From Alphaproteobacteria bacterium (GTDB lineage Bacteria; Pseudomonadota; Alphaproteobacteria; Micropepsales; Micropepsaceae): a stretch of 33,570 nt of DNA. This document shows positions 24,832 through 33,570 of the stretch, piece after piece (within the stretch, counting starts at the first letter, position 1; the number at the start of each line of letters is the position of its first letter). The notes below the pieces were generated by a model that saw nothing but the letters and a program-made list of their open reading frames with translations, searched no databases and had not been told where the DNA came from. The position numbers and the translations under genes were made by a program. The stretch spans positions 1 through 33,570 of the forward strand of contig JANYAR010000172.1 in NCBI GenBank assembly GCA_025361185.1, given 5' to 3'.

Positions 24832-27531
24832 TCAGAACTTATACCCCAGTGTCAAGCCCATCATGCGCGGCGCCAGGGGGGTGCATTGCAGAACGCCGGA
24901 GGTATTGGGAGAACCGAAGGTGCCGTTGGGGGCGCTGTTCAGCACGCCGTTATACTCGGGCAGGCAGGCTTGCGTGTTGGCGACATTGTTCATGAACACC
25001 GCCAGATCGGCATTGGTGTGGCCGACATCGGTGAATTCCAGCCGGAAGTTCAGCTGTCCGTAGGCAAACGTTCGCTGCATCGGATTGTAGGCGCGCAGAT
25101 CAGCCAGATAGCGGCTCTGCCAGTAATAATGCGCCGTGAACACGGTATCGCCCAGTGGCAGCCCGCCCAGGTCGGTGCCGAAATTGACGGTGGCGGTTTC
25201 GTTGGTCTGCCAGGCCGGGACCGGGATGGGCGTACCCGACAGGTTTGTCCCGCTGCTCGGTTGCAGATAGCCCGGCGGCACGATGAAGGAGTAATCCGTA
25301 TAGCGCGGGTCGATATAGCTGCCCGAGGCGTTGAGGGTCAGCCAGTCGGTCGGCAGCAAGGTCACATCCCATTCCACGCCGTAGATCTTGCCCGCCGCGG
25401 CGTTGAGGGTGACGTTCTCGTTGAGGAAGCCCACGCAATTGCCGGCATTGAACAGGATCTGGGTGCAAGGACCGCCGCCAATAGCGGTGGCCAGAGTTAC
25501 GTTCGGCACCTGCTGCTGCACTTGGATATTGTGATAGCTGGTTTCATAAAGCGCCACATTGGTGCGCAGCGGCATGCCCGCTACCGCCCAGTCTGACTTC
25601 ACGCCGATCTCATAATCCAGCACATTTTCCGGCAATGCGGTCAGGGCGGCGATATTCTGCGCCTGGGTGTTGATACCGCCCGAGCGATAACCTGAACGCA
25701 TGGTGGCATAGACCATGGTGCCGTCCCATAGATCGTGATCCAGAGCCAATGTCCAGGTCGGCTTGTGGTAGCTCTTGTTGATGTCCGCCGCGCATTGCGA
25801 CAACGGCAAGGTCACGCCATTGGGATTGGTGAGCAGGCAGACATTGCTCTGCCCTGCATAGCTGATGCCGTTATATGTGAAGGGCGCGGAATTGAAGACC
25901 GCGTTGGTCAAGGTCGCGTTGGTCGCTACGCTGGCGGGGGTGCGTATCGACTGGCTGGCGATATGGGCATGACGCTCGTCATAGGTATAGCGCATGCCGG
26001 CGGTGAAGCGGGTGTCGGACCAGATGCTGTAGGTGGCCTGGGCGTAAGCGGCGTAGGAACTGTTCTTCTCGCTGTTGTTGCTCCAGTCGGTGATGCTGAA
26101 TTGCTTGCCCGCCGCCGCAGTGGGCGGCCCGGCGGCGGAAGGCAGGAACTGGTAAAGGAAGCCGCCATCATTGGGACTGCGCTCGCTGAAATAGAACAGG
26201 CCCGTGGTCCATTGCAACTTGTTGTCGAAGGACTTGCCGTTGACGGTCAACTCGCTCTGCCAGGACTCATAATCCGGGAAATTATATTTGTAGGTGTTGC
26301 TTTCATAGGGCGTGCCGCGGCTGACGGCGGTGCCGGTATTGTCGAAGGTGCGATAGGCCGCCATCAGGCGCACATCGACGTTGTCGAATTTCTTGTTCGC
26401 GGTGGCCGAATAGGTCCCGTAATGCCCGGCGCTGAGGTTGGAGATGTCCTGCTCTGCCGACCAGAAGCCGTAGGTCTGTTCGCGCGCCACCGAGGCCAGC
26501 ACCGTGTTGTAAGCCTGCGGTGACGGGTTCGGATTGGAAACACTGGTCGCGGTGGCGGTCAGATAGAAAGGCTGGATGACCTGGCCGCGCAGGTCGGTGA
26601 ATGGAATGCAGGTGACCGGGATATTGCAGATCGAGGTGCGGCCGGCGGACGCCACAGTGCCCACGAAATATCCCAGGTCGTGATAGGTCGAGCCGGTATC
26701 ATGTTCGCTGGCGATATCGGCGCGCACCACCAGATCGAAGGTATCGTCCGGCTGCCATTTCACAGAAAAAACGCCCGCAAGTTTCTTGAAGCCCATCGCA
26801 GGCTGGGCGTTGCGGCGCCCGGATGCGGGATCGAGGAAATTGTTGGCGATATAGCCTTTCTGGTTTTCTGAATTCAGCGCAACGCGCAGGAACAGGGTGT
26901 CATCCAGCGGCAGGTTGATCGCGCCCTGCAGACCGGCGCGGGCATAATCGCCGACCGTGGCCTGGACATAGCCGCCCAAGGTCGGCTCCGGCTCGCGGCT
27001 ATTGAAAAGAATGGCGCCGCCGGTGGTGTTGCGGCCGACCAAGGTGCCCTGCGGACCCTTCAGCACCGCCACATTGTCCAGGTCGAACAGCGAGCCGGTC
27101 AGGCCCAGCGCCCGGGCGTAATAGACCCCATCCTTGTAGACCGCAGAGGCGGTATCGAAGGCCAGGCCCGGATTGCCACCGCCGGACGGGGCGTCGAAAT
27201 TGCGCTGGCCGCGGATGGTGATGTTCAGCGCATCCTGGCGGAAAGTTGTCGGCGCGATATAGACCGAGGGGCTGACATATTTCAGGTCCTCGATTGTGCG
27301 GACGCTCAACTTATCGAGATCGGCCTGGCTGAGCGCGGTGATGGAGATCGGCACCGCCTGCTGGTCTTCCTGGCGCTTGCGGGCGGTAACGACCACCTTT
27401 TCCAGGCCTGTCGCCTGGGTCTTGGGCGTGGTGCGGGAAGCATCGGCGCTGCTATCGGTCTGGGCCGATGCCGGGCCGCCAAGACCGAGCAAGCCGCAAG
27501 CCAATATGGCCAATACCGAAGCTTTGGACAT
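24832..27531 (-). CDS. TonB-dependent outer-membrane receptor
   Basis: 899 aa; the ATG at 27531 follows AGGGGA. The signal peptide ends ASAQ (24), and a TonB box 'EKVVVTA' lies at 44-50. The plug domain opens '[23 protein letters not shown]', with '[19 protein letters not shown]', and the barrel ends '[10 protein letters not shown]' with the terminal Phe needed for outer-membrane insertion. This plug style is common in the large alphaproteobacterial receptor group that takes up glycans and other organics as well as iron complexes; the substrate is not readable. It runs divergently from the SDR gene. Confidence 0.93.
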   Translation of the reverse strand: MSKASVLAILACGLLGLGGPASAQTDSSADASRTTPKTQATGLEKVVVTARKRQEDQQAVPISITALSQADLDKLSVRTIEDLKYVSPSVYIAPTTFRQDALNITIRGQRNFDAPSGGGNPGLAFDTASAVYKDGVYYARALGLTGSLFDLDNVAVLKGPQGTLVGRNTTGGAILFNSREPEPTLGGYVQATVGDYARAGLQGAINLPLDDTLFLRVALNSENQKGYIANNFLDPASGRRNAQPAMGFKKLAGVFSVKWQPDDTFDLVVRADIASEHDTGSTYHDLGYFVGTVASAGRTSICNIPVTCIPFTDLRGQVIQPFYLTATATSVSNPNPSPQAYNTVLASVAREQTYGFWSAEQDISNLSAGHYGTYSATANKKFDNVDVRLMAAYRTFDNTGTAVSRGTPYESNTYKYNFPDYESWQSELTVNGKSFDNKLQWTTGLFYFSERSPNDGGFLYQFLPSAAGPPTAAAGKQFSITDWSNNSEKNSSYAAYAQATYSIWSDTRFTAGMRYTYDERHAHIASQSIRTPASVATNATLTNAVFNSAPFTYNGISYAGQSNVCLLTNPNGVTLPLSQCAADINKSYHKPTWTLALDHDLWDGTMVYATMRSGYRSGGINTQAQNIAALTALPENVLDYEIGVKSDWAVAGMPLRTNVALYETSYHNIQVQQQVPNVTLATAIGGGPCTQILFNAGNCVGFLNENVTLNAAAGKIYGVEWDVTLLPTDWLTLNASGSYIDPRYTDYSFIVPPGYLQPSSGTNLSGTPIPVPAWQTNETATVNFGTDLGGLPLGDTVFTAHYYWQSRYLADLRAYNPMQRTFAYGQLNFRLEFTDVGHTNADLAVFMNNVANTQACLPEYNGVLNSAPNGTFGSPNTSGVLQCTPLAPRMMGLTLGYKF

Positions 27532-27738
27532 GAATTTCCCCTGCCGACATTTGGCAAACCTGTGCGCCGGCGCCGGCGCTTTCGCATCGCCCTGGTGCCA
27601 GCCACCTGCGGCGAAGCTCTAAAGGAAATACGCAGCCAAATAAAGCCCGCCAAAGCCGCCCCGCTGTTGCCTCTAAAGGCTTATGGAATCTATGGTTTGC
27701 CCCGATACCGGCAACCGCTTTCAGGGGTAAAGAATAAA

Positions 27739-28479
27739 ATGAACAAAATGGCAATGATAACCGGCGCGGGCAGCGGCGTGGGGCGGGCAGTCGCCCGGGC
27801 GCTGGCGGAGCAAGGCTGGCAGTTGGCGCTGGTGGGCCGCAAGCGGGAGGCCCTGGAGGAGACCGCCAAAAGCCTCAAGGGCAATCACCTGATCGCGCCC
27901 GCCGATGTCGGCGAGCCGGCGGCCGTGAAAGAGGTTTTCGCCCAGATCAAAAGCAAATTCGGCCGCCTGGACATGCTGTTCAACAATGCCGGCATGGGCA
28001 CCCCCGCCATTCCGATCGAGGAACTGAGCTTTGAGCAATGGCAGGCCATTGTCGGCGTCAATCTCACCGGAGCCTTTCTGTGTACCCAGGAGGCGATCCG
28101 GATGATGAAGGCCCAGGACCCGCGCGGCGGGCGCATCATCAACAATGGCTCGATCAGCGCGGACCGGCCGCGCCCCCATAGCGCACCTTATACCGCAACC
28201 AAGCACGCCATCACCGGACTGACCAAATCCACCATTCTGGATGGGCGCCCCTTCGACATCACGGCGGGGCAGATCGATATCGGCAACGCCGCCACCGAAA
28301 TGACCCAGCGCATGACACAGGGCGTGCTTCAGCCGGATGGCACGCTGGCGGTGGAGCCGCGCATGGATGTCAATCATGTGGCGCAGGCCGTCGCCTACAT
28401 GGCGGGGCTGCCGCTGGAATCCAATGTGCCCTTCATCACTGTAATGGCGACCAAGATGCCCCTGTTCGGACGGGGATAA
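27739..28479 (+). CDS. Short-chain dehydrogenase/reductase
   Basis: 246 aa; the ATG at 27739 was chosen because the cofactor motif starts close behind it (TGAGSGVG, 8-15). Other landmarks are 'NNAG' (82-85) and the catalytic triad Ser138, Tyr151 and Lys155 in 'YTATK'. This is a classical SDR acting on an unknown alcohol or ketone with NAD(P). It sits between a divergent TonB receptor and mlaA and has no operon partner. Specificity cannot be inferred. Confidence 0.92.
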   Translation: MNKMAMITGAGSGVGRAVARALAEQGWQLALVGRKREALEETAKSLKGNHLIAPADVGEPAAVKEVFAQIKSKFGRLDMLFNNAGMGTPAIPIEELSFEQWQAIVGVNLTGAFLCTQEAIRMMKAQDPRGGRIINNGSISADRPRPHSAPYTATKHAITGLTKSTILDGRPFDITAGQIDIGNAATEMTQRMTQGVLQPDGTLAVEPRMDVNHVAQAVAYMAGLPLESNVPFITVMATKMPLFGRG

Positions 28480-28835
28480 GTTCGGATTGCCTGATTCGGC
28501 GTCCGTGACGGTTTTTCGCCCAATGTGCCGCTTTGCAGCTTTTTCCAGCTCCAGGGTGCTGGTCAAAATGTCAGCGGGCGGGAAAACGCGGCGCAGGCGC
28601 ATCTGCTGTAGCAAATTCGCTACGGCCGCGGACCTGATCCGGCGACGGGCGAGACCCGTAAAACCATTTCAACTGGGGGGCTATATGCCCAAAACTGTGG
28701 ATAGGCAGGGGCAGTCCGCCGCAGGGGCAAGAATCGGGTAACCTCTTGTACGGGCAGGCCCGAATACCGATATTGGACGTTAACTAAGGTGCGCCGGTAA
28801 CGGTATTTTATGTAACCTTTGGTATTTGGTCGGGT
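28480..28835. other. Intergenic region with a possible 18-codon small frame
   Basis: No full-size gene. A small plus-strand frame, ATG 28685 to TAA 28741 (MPKTVDRQGQSAAGARIG), follows GGGGGG with a 4-nt gap. A hairpin ACGGG-CGAGA-CCCGT precedes it by some 30 nt, and GGGC/GCCC surrounds its start codon. This could be an mlaA leader, but support is weak. The last 80 nt before mlaA are AT-rich and presumably carry its promoter. Confidence 0.3.
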
Positions 28836-29564
28836 ATGAAAGTTTCTTTTCCGGTGATCTCAGCGCTCGCGTTGAGCTTTTTTTTGGGCGCTTGCAGCAC
28901 TCCCAGTGCGGAATCGCTTGCCCAGAACGACCCGTGGGAAAAGACCAACCGGGACATTTTCGATTTCGACGTGCGAGTCGACAATGCCGTGGCGCGGCCC
29001 ATCGCCAAGGGTTATCGCGCTGTCGTGCCGGAACCGGTGCGCGATGGCATTCACAATGCCCTGACCAACCTGGACGCGCCGGTCGTGCTGGCCAACGACG
29101 TGTTGCAAGGCGATGGCAACAAGGCCGTCAATACCGCTGGCCGCATCGTGATCAATTCCACCGTGGGCGTCGGCGGGCTGATCGATGTCGCCAGCAAGAT
29201 CGGTATTCCCGGCCACGACAACGATTTCGGCATCACCCTGGGCCAGAACGGCATCGCCGAAGGCTCCTATCTGGTGTTGCCCTTTGCCGGACCGATGCCG
29301 CCCCGCGATCTGCTGGGGGTGGCCGTGGACCAAGCCTTCGACCCTCTCACTTATGTCCGCTTCCACGGCAAGGATACCTGGATGGTGGTGCGTTTCGGCG
29401 TCGGCATACTGGACAGCCGCACCTCGCAGCTGGACGCGGTGGAGGCGATCGAACGTTCGTCCATCGACTTCTACGCGACCAGCCGCAACCTGTACCGCCA
29501 AAGCCGCAATGCCAAGATCAACAACGGCAAGGCTGGCGCACCGGACGATCTTCCCAATCTTTAG
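28836..29564 (+). CDS. mlaA: MlaA (VacJ) outer-membrane lipoprotein
   Basis: Removes misplaced phospholipids from the outer leaflet of the outer membrane and passes them to the Mla pathway. 242 aa with lipobox LGAC (Cys20). Family signatures: 'DPWEKTNRDIFDFDVRVDNAV', 'AVNTAGRIVINSTVGVGGLIDVASKIG', 'DNDFGITLGQNGI', 'GSYLVLPFAGPMPPRDLLG', and 'YATSRNLYRQSR' near the end. The start codon lacks a clear Shine-Dalgarno. No mlaBCDEF genes lie in the window. Confidence 0.94.
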   Translation: MKVSFPVISALALSFFLGACSTPSAESLAQNDPWEKTNRDIFDFDVRVDNAVARPIAKGYRAVVPEPVRDGIHNALTNLDAPVVLANDVLQGDGNKAVNTAGRIVINSTVGVGGLIDVASKIGIPGHDNDFGITLGQNGIAEGSYLVLPFAGPMPPRDLLGVAVDQAFDPLTYVRFHGKDTWMVVRFGVGILDSRTSQLDAVEAIERSSIDFYATSRNLYRQSRNAKINNGKAGAPDDLPNL

Positions 29565-29659
29565 AGCTGAACGCTAGCGCTACGGTGGCTACGCCGCGTG
29601 AGCTCGGCTTTCGATTTGGTCCACTGGACCGATTTGCCCGGCTACGCCGGTCGCGTCTC
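29565..29659. repeat. Mosaic palindromic element, copy D (reverse orientation)
   Basis: It lies exactly between the convergent mlaA and mdtC-like stop codons. Read on the minus strand it begins at the permease stop with a sequence like the start of copy A (GAGCGACCGG versus GACGCGACCGG), has a hairpin CCGGC/GCCGG (29638-29650), then GGTCCA-N-TGGACC (29618-29630) flanked by AAATC, and a GAGCT-containing tail. The orientation is opposite to copies A-C. Confidence 0.75.
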
Positions 29660-32600
29660 TCACTCAGCCGGCGCAGGCGATGGTCCGCTGCTATGCTCTC
29701 CGGGCTTGTCGCCCATAATGCCGTGGTACCAGCGGTTCCAGAATCCCGATGTCCAATTCCCAAACCGGTCCATGTAGAGGAACACCACCGGCGTAGTGTA
29801 GAGCGTCAGGATCTGGCTGAGCATCAGCCCGCCGACGATGGAAATGCCCAATGGCTGGCGCAGTTCGGAACCTTCGCCAAGGCCGATGGCCAGCGGCAGC
29901 GCCCCCAGAATGGCGCCGCTGGTGGTCATCATGATGGGACGGAAGCGCAGCAGGCACGCCTTGTAGATCGCGTCATGGGAATTGAGCCCCTCGCGCCGCT
30001 GCAGGTCGATGGCGAAGTCGATCATGATGATGGCGTTCTTCTTGACGATACCGATCAGCAGGATGACGCCAATCATGGCGATGAGATCGAACTGGGCCTT
30101 GAACATCAACAACGCCAGCACCGCGCCCACCCCTGCCGACGGCAATGTGGAGATGATGGTGACGGGATGGATCAGGCTTTCGTAGAGAACGCCCAAGGTG
30201 ATGTAGATGGTCAGGATCGCCGCCAGCAGCAGAAACGGCATGTTGGCGAAGGATTTCTGGAACACCTGCGCTGTGCCGGCCGTCTCACCATGGAGGGAGA
30301 TGGGCACATTGATCTTGGCCATGGTGTTCTGGATGGCGCTCAAGGCCTGGCCCATGGATACGCCGGGCGGCAGCCCAAACGAGAAAGTGGTGGCCACAAA
30401 GGGCCCCTGATGACTGACCGACAATGGCGTGGTTCCCGGCCCAAAGCTGGTGAAGGCCGAGAGCGGCACCATCGTCTCCACCCGGGTTGAAACCGATGCG
30501 CCCGTGGAGGAGCCGCCGCGCGCGCCGGTGGCCACAGCATTGAGTTGCTGATTGCGCACCGCGTCGGCGGCGATGGCGGCTGCGTCCGTGGCGCCGGAGG
30601 AAGTGGTCGACGACGAAGTGCCGGACGAGCCCTTGGCGACAACAAAGGCGCCGCCTGCGCCGGCACTGGACTGGGTGCCGCTGACCGTGCCGCCGGATGT
30701 CGAAACGAAGATGTCGTGCAGGGTCTCCGGGCTCTGCCAGAAGGCAGGCGCCACTTCCATGATCACGTGATACTGGTTCTTGTCCTTGTAGATGGTCGAG
30801 ACCTGGCGCTGGCCGAAGGCGTCGTAGAGGGCGCTGTCGATCTGGGCCGCGTTCACGCCCAACCGTGCGGCGGAGGCGCGGTCGATCTTCAGGTCCACCT
30901 GAAGGCCCTTGTCCTGCTGGTCGGAATTGACATCCAGCAAATCCGGCACGTCCTGCAGCGCCGCCGTGATCTTGGGCAGCCAGGTGTTGAGATCTTCCAG
31001 CGAGTCCCCCTGGATGGTGTACTGGTAATCGCCATTGCCCTGGCGGCCGCCGGCGCGGATGCCACCGCCCGATTGCAGGAACAGCCGCGCACCCGCCACT
31101 TGGAGGAGTTTGGGGCGCATGCGCTCAATGACCTCCGGCGTAGACAGACCGCGCTCGCGCAGCGGCTTCAATGTGACGAAAACGTTGCCGCTGTTGGTGG
31201 CCTGGCCCCCGGCAAAGCCGCCCACCGTCGCCACCGCCGGATCGGATTTTATGATGTCGATGAATTGCTGGAATTTCTTCTCCATCGACTGGAAGGAGAT
31301 GCTCTGGTCGCCGCGGATACCGCCTTGGATCATGCCGTTGTCGGTATCGGGGAAGAAGCCCTTGGGCACGATCGCGATCAGGTAGACATTCAGGACCACC
31401 GCAATCAGCAGGGTCGCCATGATGGTCTTGGGATTGTCCAGCGACCAGGTGAGCGTGCGGCGATAGAAATTCTGCATCGCGTTCAGGGTACGGCGCGACC
31501 AGCGCATCAGCCAGTTGTGATCCTCATTGACCGTGAAATCCAGATAGGCGCACATCATCGGCGTCACCGTCAGCGACACGATCAACGACATGATGATCGC
31601 CGTCGTCAGGGTGACGGCGAATTCGTGAAAGATGCGTCCCACCAATCCGCCGATCAGCAGCACCGGGAAGAATACCGCGACCAGGGAAATGCTCATCGAC
31701 AAGACCGTGAAGCCGACTTCGCGCGCGCCCCGGAGCGCGGCGGTCATCCGCTCCTCGCCATTTTCCAGGTGACGGGTCACGTTCTCCAGCACGACAATGG
31801 TATTGTCCACCACAAAGCCGGTGGAGACGATCAACGCCATCAGGGAGAAGTTGTTCAAGCTGAAGCCCAAAAGATACATCACGCCAAAGGTGCCGAGCAG
31901 CGACAGCGGCACGCAGACAGTGGGCACCAGGGTCGCCCGGAAATTGCGCAGAAACAGAAACACCACCAGGATCACCAGGATGGTCGAGAGGATCAGGGTG
32001 ACCTCGACGTCGTGTACCGCGTTGCGGATGGACGTGGTCGTGTCGAACAGGATTCCGAGATCGACGCTGACCGGAAGCGCCTGCCGCAGCTCGGGAAGTT
32101 GGGCAAGAATGTGATCCACCACCTGGATGACATTGGCACCGGGCTGCTTGGTGATCTGCACCAGGATGGCAGGCTTGCCATTGAAGGTGCCAAGGTTGCG
32201 GACATTTTCCACCCCGTCGGATACGTCGGCCACGTCCTCCAGTCGCACCGCCGAGCCGTTGCGATAGGCGACGATCAGGGTCTTGTAGTCGGAAGCCAGG
32301 ATAGCGACGTCGTTGGCATAGACTTGGAAAGTCTGGCCGTGTTGCTGAATGTCGCCCTTGGGGCTGTTGGCATTGGCGGCGCTGACCGCGGCGCGCACGT
32401 CTTCGAGCCCGATGCCGTATTTGAACAGGGCACGCGGGTTGAGTTCGATGCGGATGGCCGGCAGTGAGGCGCCGTTGAGCGAAACATCGCCGACCCCCGA
32501 AATCTGCGACAGTTTCTGCTGGATGATGTTGGACGCCTGGTCATAGATCTGTCCCGGCGACAGGGTCTTGGAGGTCATCGCCAGGATCAGGACCGGGAAG

Positions 32601-33007
32601 TCCGCCGGATTGAATCTGCGGTAGGTCGGATTGGACCGCAGGGCCGCCGGCAGATCGGCCCGCGCCGCGTTGATCGCCGCCTGCACGTCACGCGCCGCCC
32701 CGTCAATGTCGCGATTGATGTCGAACTGCAGCACGATCTGGGTATTGTTGATATTGCTGCGCGAGGTCATTTCGGTGACCCCGGCGATGGCGCCCAGATG
32801 CCGTTCCAGCGGCGTCGCGACGCTGGTGGACATGGTCTCGGGGCTGGCGCCGGGCATGTTGGCGCTGACCGAAATGGTGGGAATGTCGATATTGGGATAG
32901 GGCGCTACGGGCAGCAGAAAAAAGGCCACCAGCCCCGCCAAACCCAACCCCAGCGCCAGCAGGATTGTGGCGATGCGCCGCTGGATGAAGAGCTGAGAAA
33001 AGCTCAT
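29660..33007 (-). CDS. RND multidrug efflux permease, MdtC/MuxC-like
   Basis: 1115 aa, starting at ATG 33007 ([17 protein letters not shown]), which overlaps the upstream stop as ATGA; longer starts are in the neighbouring gene. The RND layout is complete, with TM10 Lys in '[12 protein letters not shown]'. Two oddities: the TM4 relay pair reads Asp401-Asn402 ('[13 protein letters not shown]') instead of Asp-Asp, and residues about 768-841 form a Gly/Ser/Thr/Ala-rich insertion inside the second porter region, before '[15 protein letters not shown]'. The tandem arrangement behind another permease matches mdtBC/muxBC systems, in which two different permeases form one trimer. Confidence 0.9.
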   Translation of the reverse strand: MSFSQLFIQRRIATILLALGLGLAGLVAFFLLPVAPYPNIDIPTISVSANMPGASPETMSTSVATPLERHLGAIAGVTEMTSRSNINNTQIVLQFDINRDIDGAARDVQAAINAARADLPAALRSNPTYRRFNPADFPVLILAMTSKTLSPGQIYDQASNIIQQKLSQISGVGDVSLNGASLPAIRIELNPRALFKYGIGLEDVRAAVSAANANSPKGDIQQHGQTFQVYANDVAILASDYKTLIVAYRNGSAVRLEDVADVSDGVENVRNLGTFNGKPAILVQITKQPGANVIQVVDHILAQLPELRQALPVSVDLGILFDTTTSIRNAVHDVEVTLILSTILVILVVFLFLRNFRATLVPTVCVPLSLLGTFGVMYLLGFSLNNFSLMALIVSTGFVVDNTIVVLENVTRHLENGEERMTAALRGAREVGFTVLSMSISLVAVFFPVLLIGGLVGRIFHEFAVTLTTAIIMSLIVSLTVTPMMCAYLDFTVNEDHNWLMRWSRRTLNAMQNFYRRTLTWSLDNPKTIMATLLIAVVLNVYLIAIVPKGFFPDTDNGMIQGGIRGDQSISFQSMEKKFQQFIDIIKSDPAVATVGGFAGGQATNSGNVFVTLKPLRERGLSTPEVIERMRPKLLQVAGARLFLQSGGGIRAGGRQGNGDYQYTIQGDSLEDLNTWLPKITAALQDVPDLLDVNSDQQDKGLQVDLKIDRASAARLGVNAAQIDSALYDAFGQRQVSTIYKDKNQYHVIMEVAPAFWQSPETLHDIFVSTSGGTVSGTQSSAGAGGAFVVAKGSSGTSSSTTSSGATDAAAIAADAVRNQQLNAVATGARGGSSTGASVSTRVETMVPLSAFTSFGPGTTPLSVSHQGPFVATTFSFGLPPGVSMGQALSAIQNTMAKINVPISLHGETAGTAQVFQKSFANMPFLLLAAILTIYITLGVLYESLIHPVTIISTLPSAGVGAVLALLMFKAQFDLIAMIGVILLIGIVKKNAIIMIDFAIDLQRREGLNSHDAIYKACLLRFRPIMMTTSGAILGALPLAIGLGEGSELRQPLGISIVGGLMLSQILTLYTTPVVFLYMDRFGNWTSGFWNRWYHGIMGDKPGEHSSGPSPAPAE

Positions 33008-33570
33008 TCCGCGGGCTCCGGTTCTGGTCCGGTATGACTGGCCCGGCGGCGCGCACGCCATTCGCGCAGTTCGCGGGCCGTCCTGTCGAAATAGACATAG
33101 ATCACCGGCGTGGTGAACAAGGTCAAAAGCTGGCTGACCAGCAGACCGCCCACGATGGAGATGCCCAGCGGATGACGCAGTTCCGAACCCATGCCCGTGC
33201 CCAGCATGAGCGGCAAGGCGCCGAACAACGCCGCCACCGTCGTCATCAGGATGGGGCGAAACCGCAGCAGGGCGGCCTGATGAATGGCCTCTTCCGGCGA
33301 TTTGCCCTCGTTGCGTTCGGCCTCGAGCGCGAAGTCGATCATCATGATGGCGTTCTTCTTGACGATCCCGATGAGCAGGATGATGCCGATGATGGCGATG
33401 ATGCCCAGGTCGTTGCGCGAGAGGATCAGCGCAAGCAGGGCGCCCACGCCGGCCGACGGCAACGTGGACAGAATCGTCATCGGATGCACAGAGCTTTCAT
33501 ACAACCCCCCGAGCACGATGTACACGCAGACCACTGCCGCCAGACTCAGCCACCGCTGGTTGGAGAGCGA
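33004..33570 (-). CDS. RND multidrug efflux permease, MdtB/MuxB-like, C-terminal part
   Basis: The last 188 codons of a permease whose beginning lies beyond the right edge; the frame is open to the end of the window. Visible are TM8-TM12: '[28 protein letters not shown]', '[19 protein letters not shown]' with the relay Lys, '[20 protein letters not shown]', and '[29 protein letters not shown]'. It ends in a Glu/Pro tail and overlaps the next permease by 4 nt, suggesting coupled synthesis of the two subunits. An adaptor gene is expected further upstream, outside the window. Confidence 0.92.
   Translation of the reverse strand, partial: SLSNQRWLSLAAVVCVYIVLGGLYESSVHPMTILSTLPSAGVGALLALILSRNDLGIIAIIGIILLIGIVKKNAIMMIDFALEAERNEGKSPEEAIHQAALLRFRPILMTTVAALFGALPLMLGTGMGSELRHPLGISIVGGLLVSQLLTLFTTPVIYVYFDRTARELREWRARRRASHTGPEPEPAE

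Noticed and set aside
30545..32467. 640-codon plus-strand frame opposite the MdtC-like gene
   Set aside because: Same shadow effect; no domain, start signal or plausible composition.

Overview
The window is about 33.6 kb of GC-rich chromosomal DNA. The gene content fits a heterotrophic alphaproteobacterium: an MlaA lipoprotein, TonB-dependent receptors, an OprO/P-type porin, an Rrf2 regulator with a cysteine cluster, DUF6356, and strong third-position GC bias. The order cannot be fixed from sequence alone. I see no rRNA, tRNA, CRISPR array, transposase, phage gene or integrase.

Layout. 1-284: N-terminal end of an exported carboxypeptidase-regulatory-like protein (-). 285-949: untranslated stretch with inverted repeats. 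950-2053: class III cyclase (-). 2277-4088: recQ (-), broken by one in-frame TAA. 4163-9000: periplasmic sugar/alcohol block, with a PQQ dehydrogenase (+), DUF6356 small membrane protein (-), aldose 1-epimerase (+) and GH51 arabinofuranosidase (-). 9618-12004: TonB receptor (+) with a one-base frameshift. 12143-13735: FAD oxidoreductase (+). 13836-19415: sulfate uptake cluster read on the minus strand as rrf2, OprP-like porin, sbp, cysT, cysW, cysA. 19787-24709: RND permease, adaptor and FKBP lipoprotein (+). 24832-27531: second TonB receptor (-). 27739-28479: SDR (+). 28836-29564: mlaA (+). 29660-33570: mdtC-like and partial mdtB-like RND genes (-).

How the genes work together. The arabinofuranosidase, mutarotase, PQQ dehydrogenase and receptors suggest scavenging of plant-derived carbohydrate at the cell surface. 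The porin, periplasmic sulfate binder and CysTWA form a complete outer-to-inner membrane sulfate route, probably controlled by the adjacent Rrf2 protein. Two separate RND systems and MlaA serve envelope export and maintenance.

Non-coding structure is the most unusual aspect. A mosaic palindromic repeat with core GGTCCA-N-TGGACC fills four of the five convergent gene junctions. In one of them (7317-7495) it lies between two diverged copies of the arabinofuranosidase 3' end. A second hairpin family (CTCCCCC...GGGGGAG) lies at 12069-12102 and 19461-19592. The sbp-cysT gap carries two mutually exclusive hairpins, one ending in a T6 run. A 13-codon reading frame with a perfect AGGAGG lies far upstream of the arabinofuranosidase gene. 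No clearly new multi-gene system was recognised; the repeat/gene-tail arrangement is the best candidate for something undescribed.
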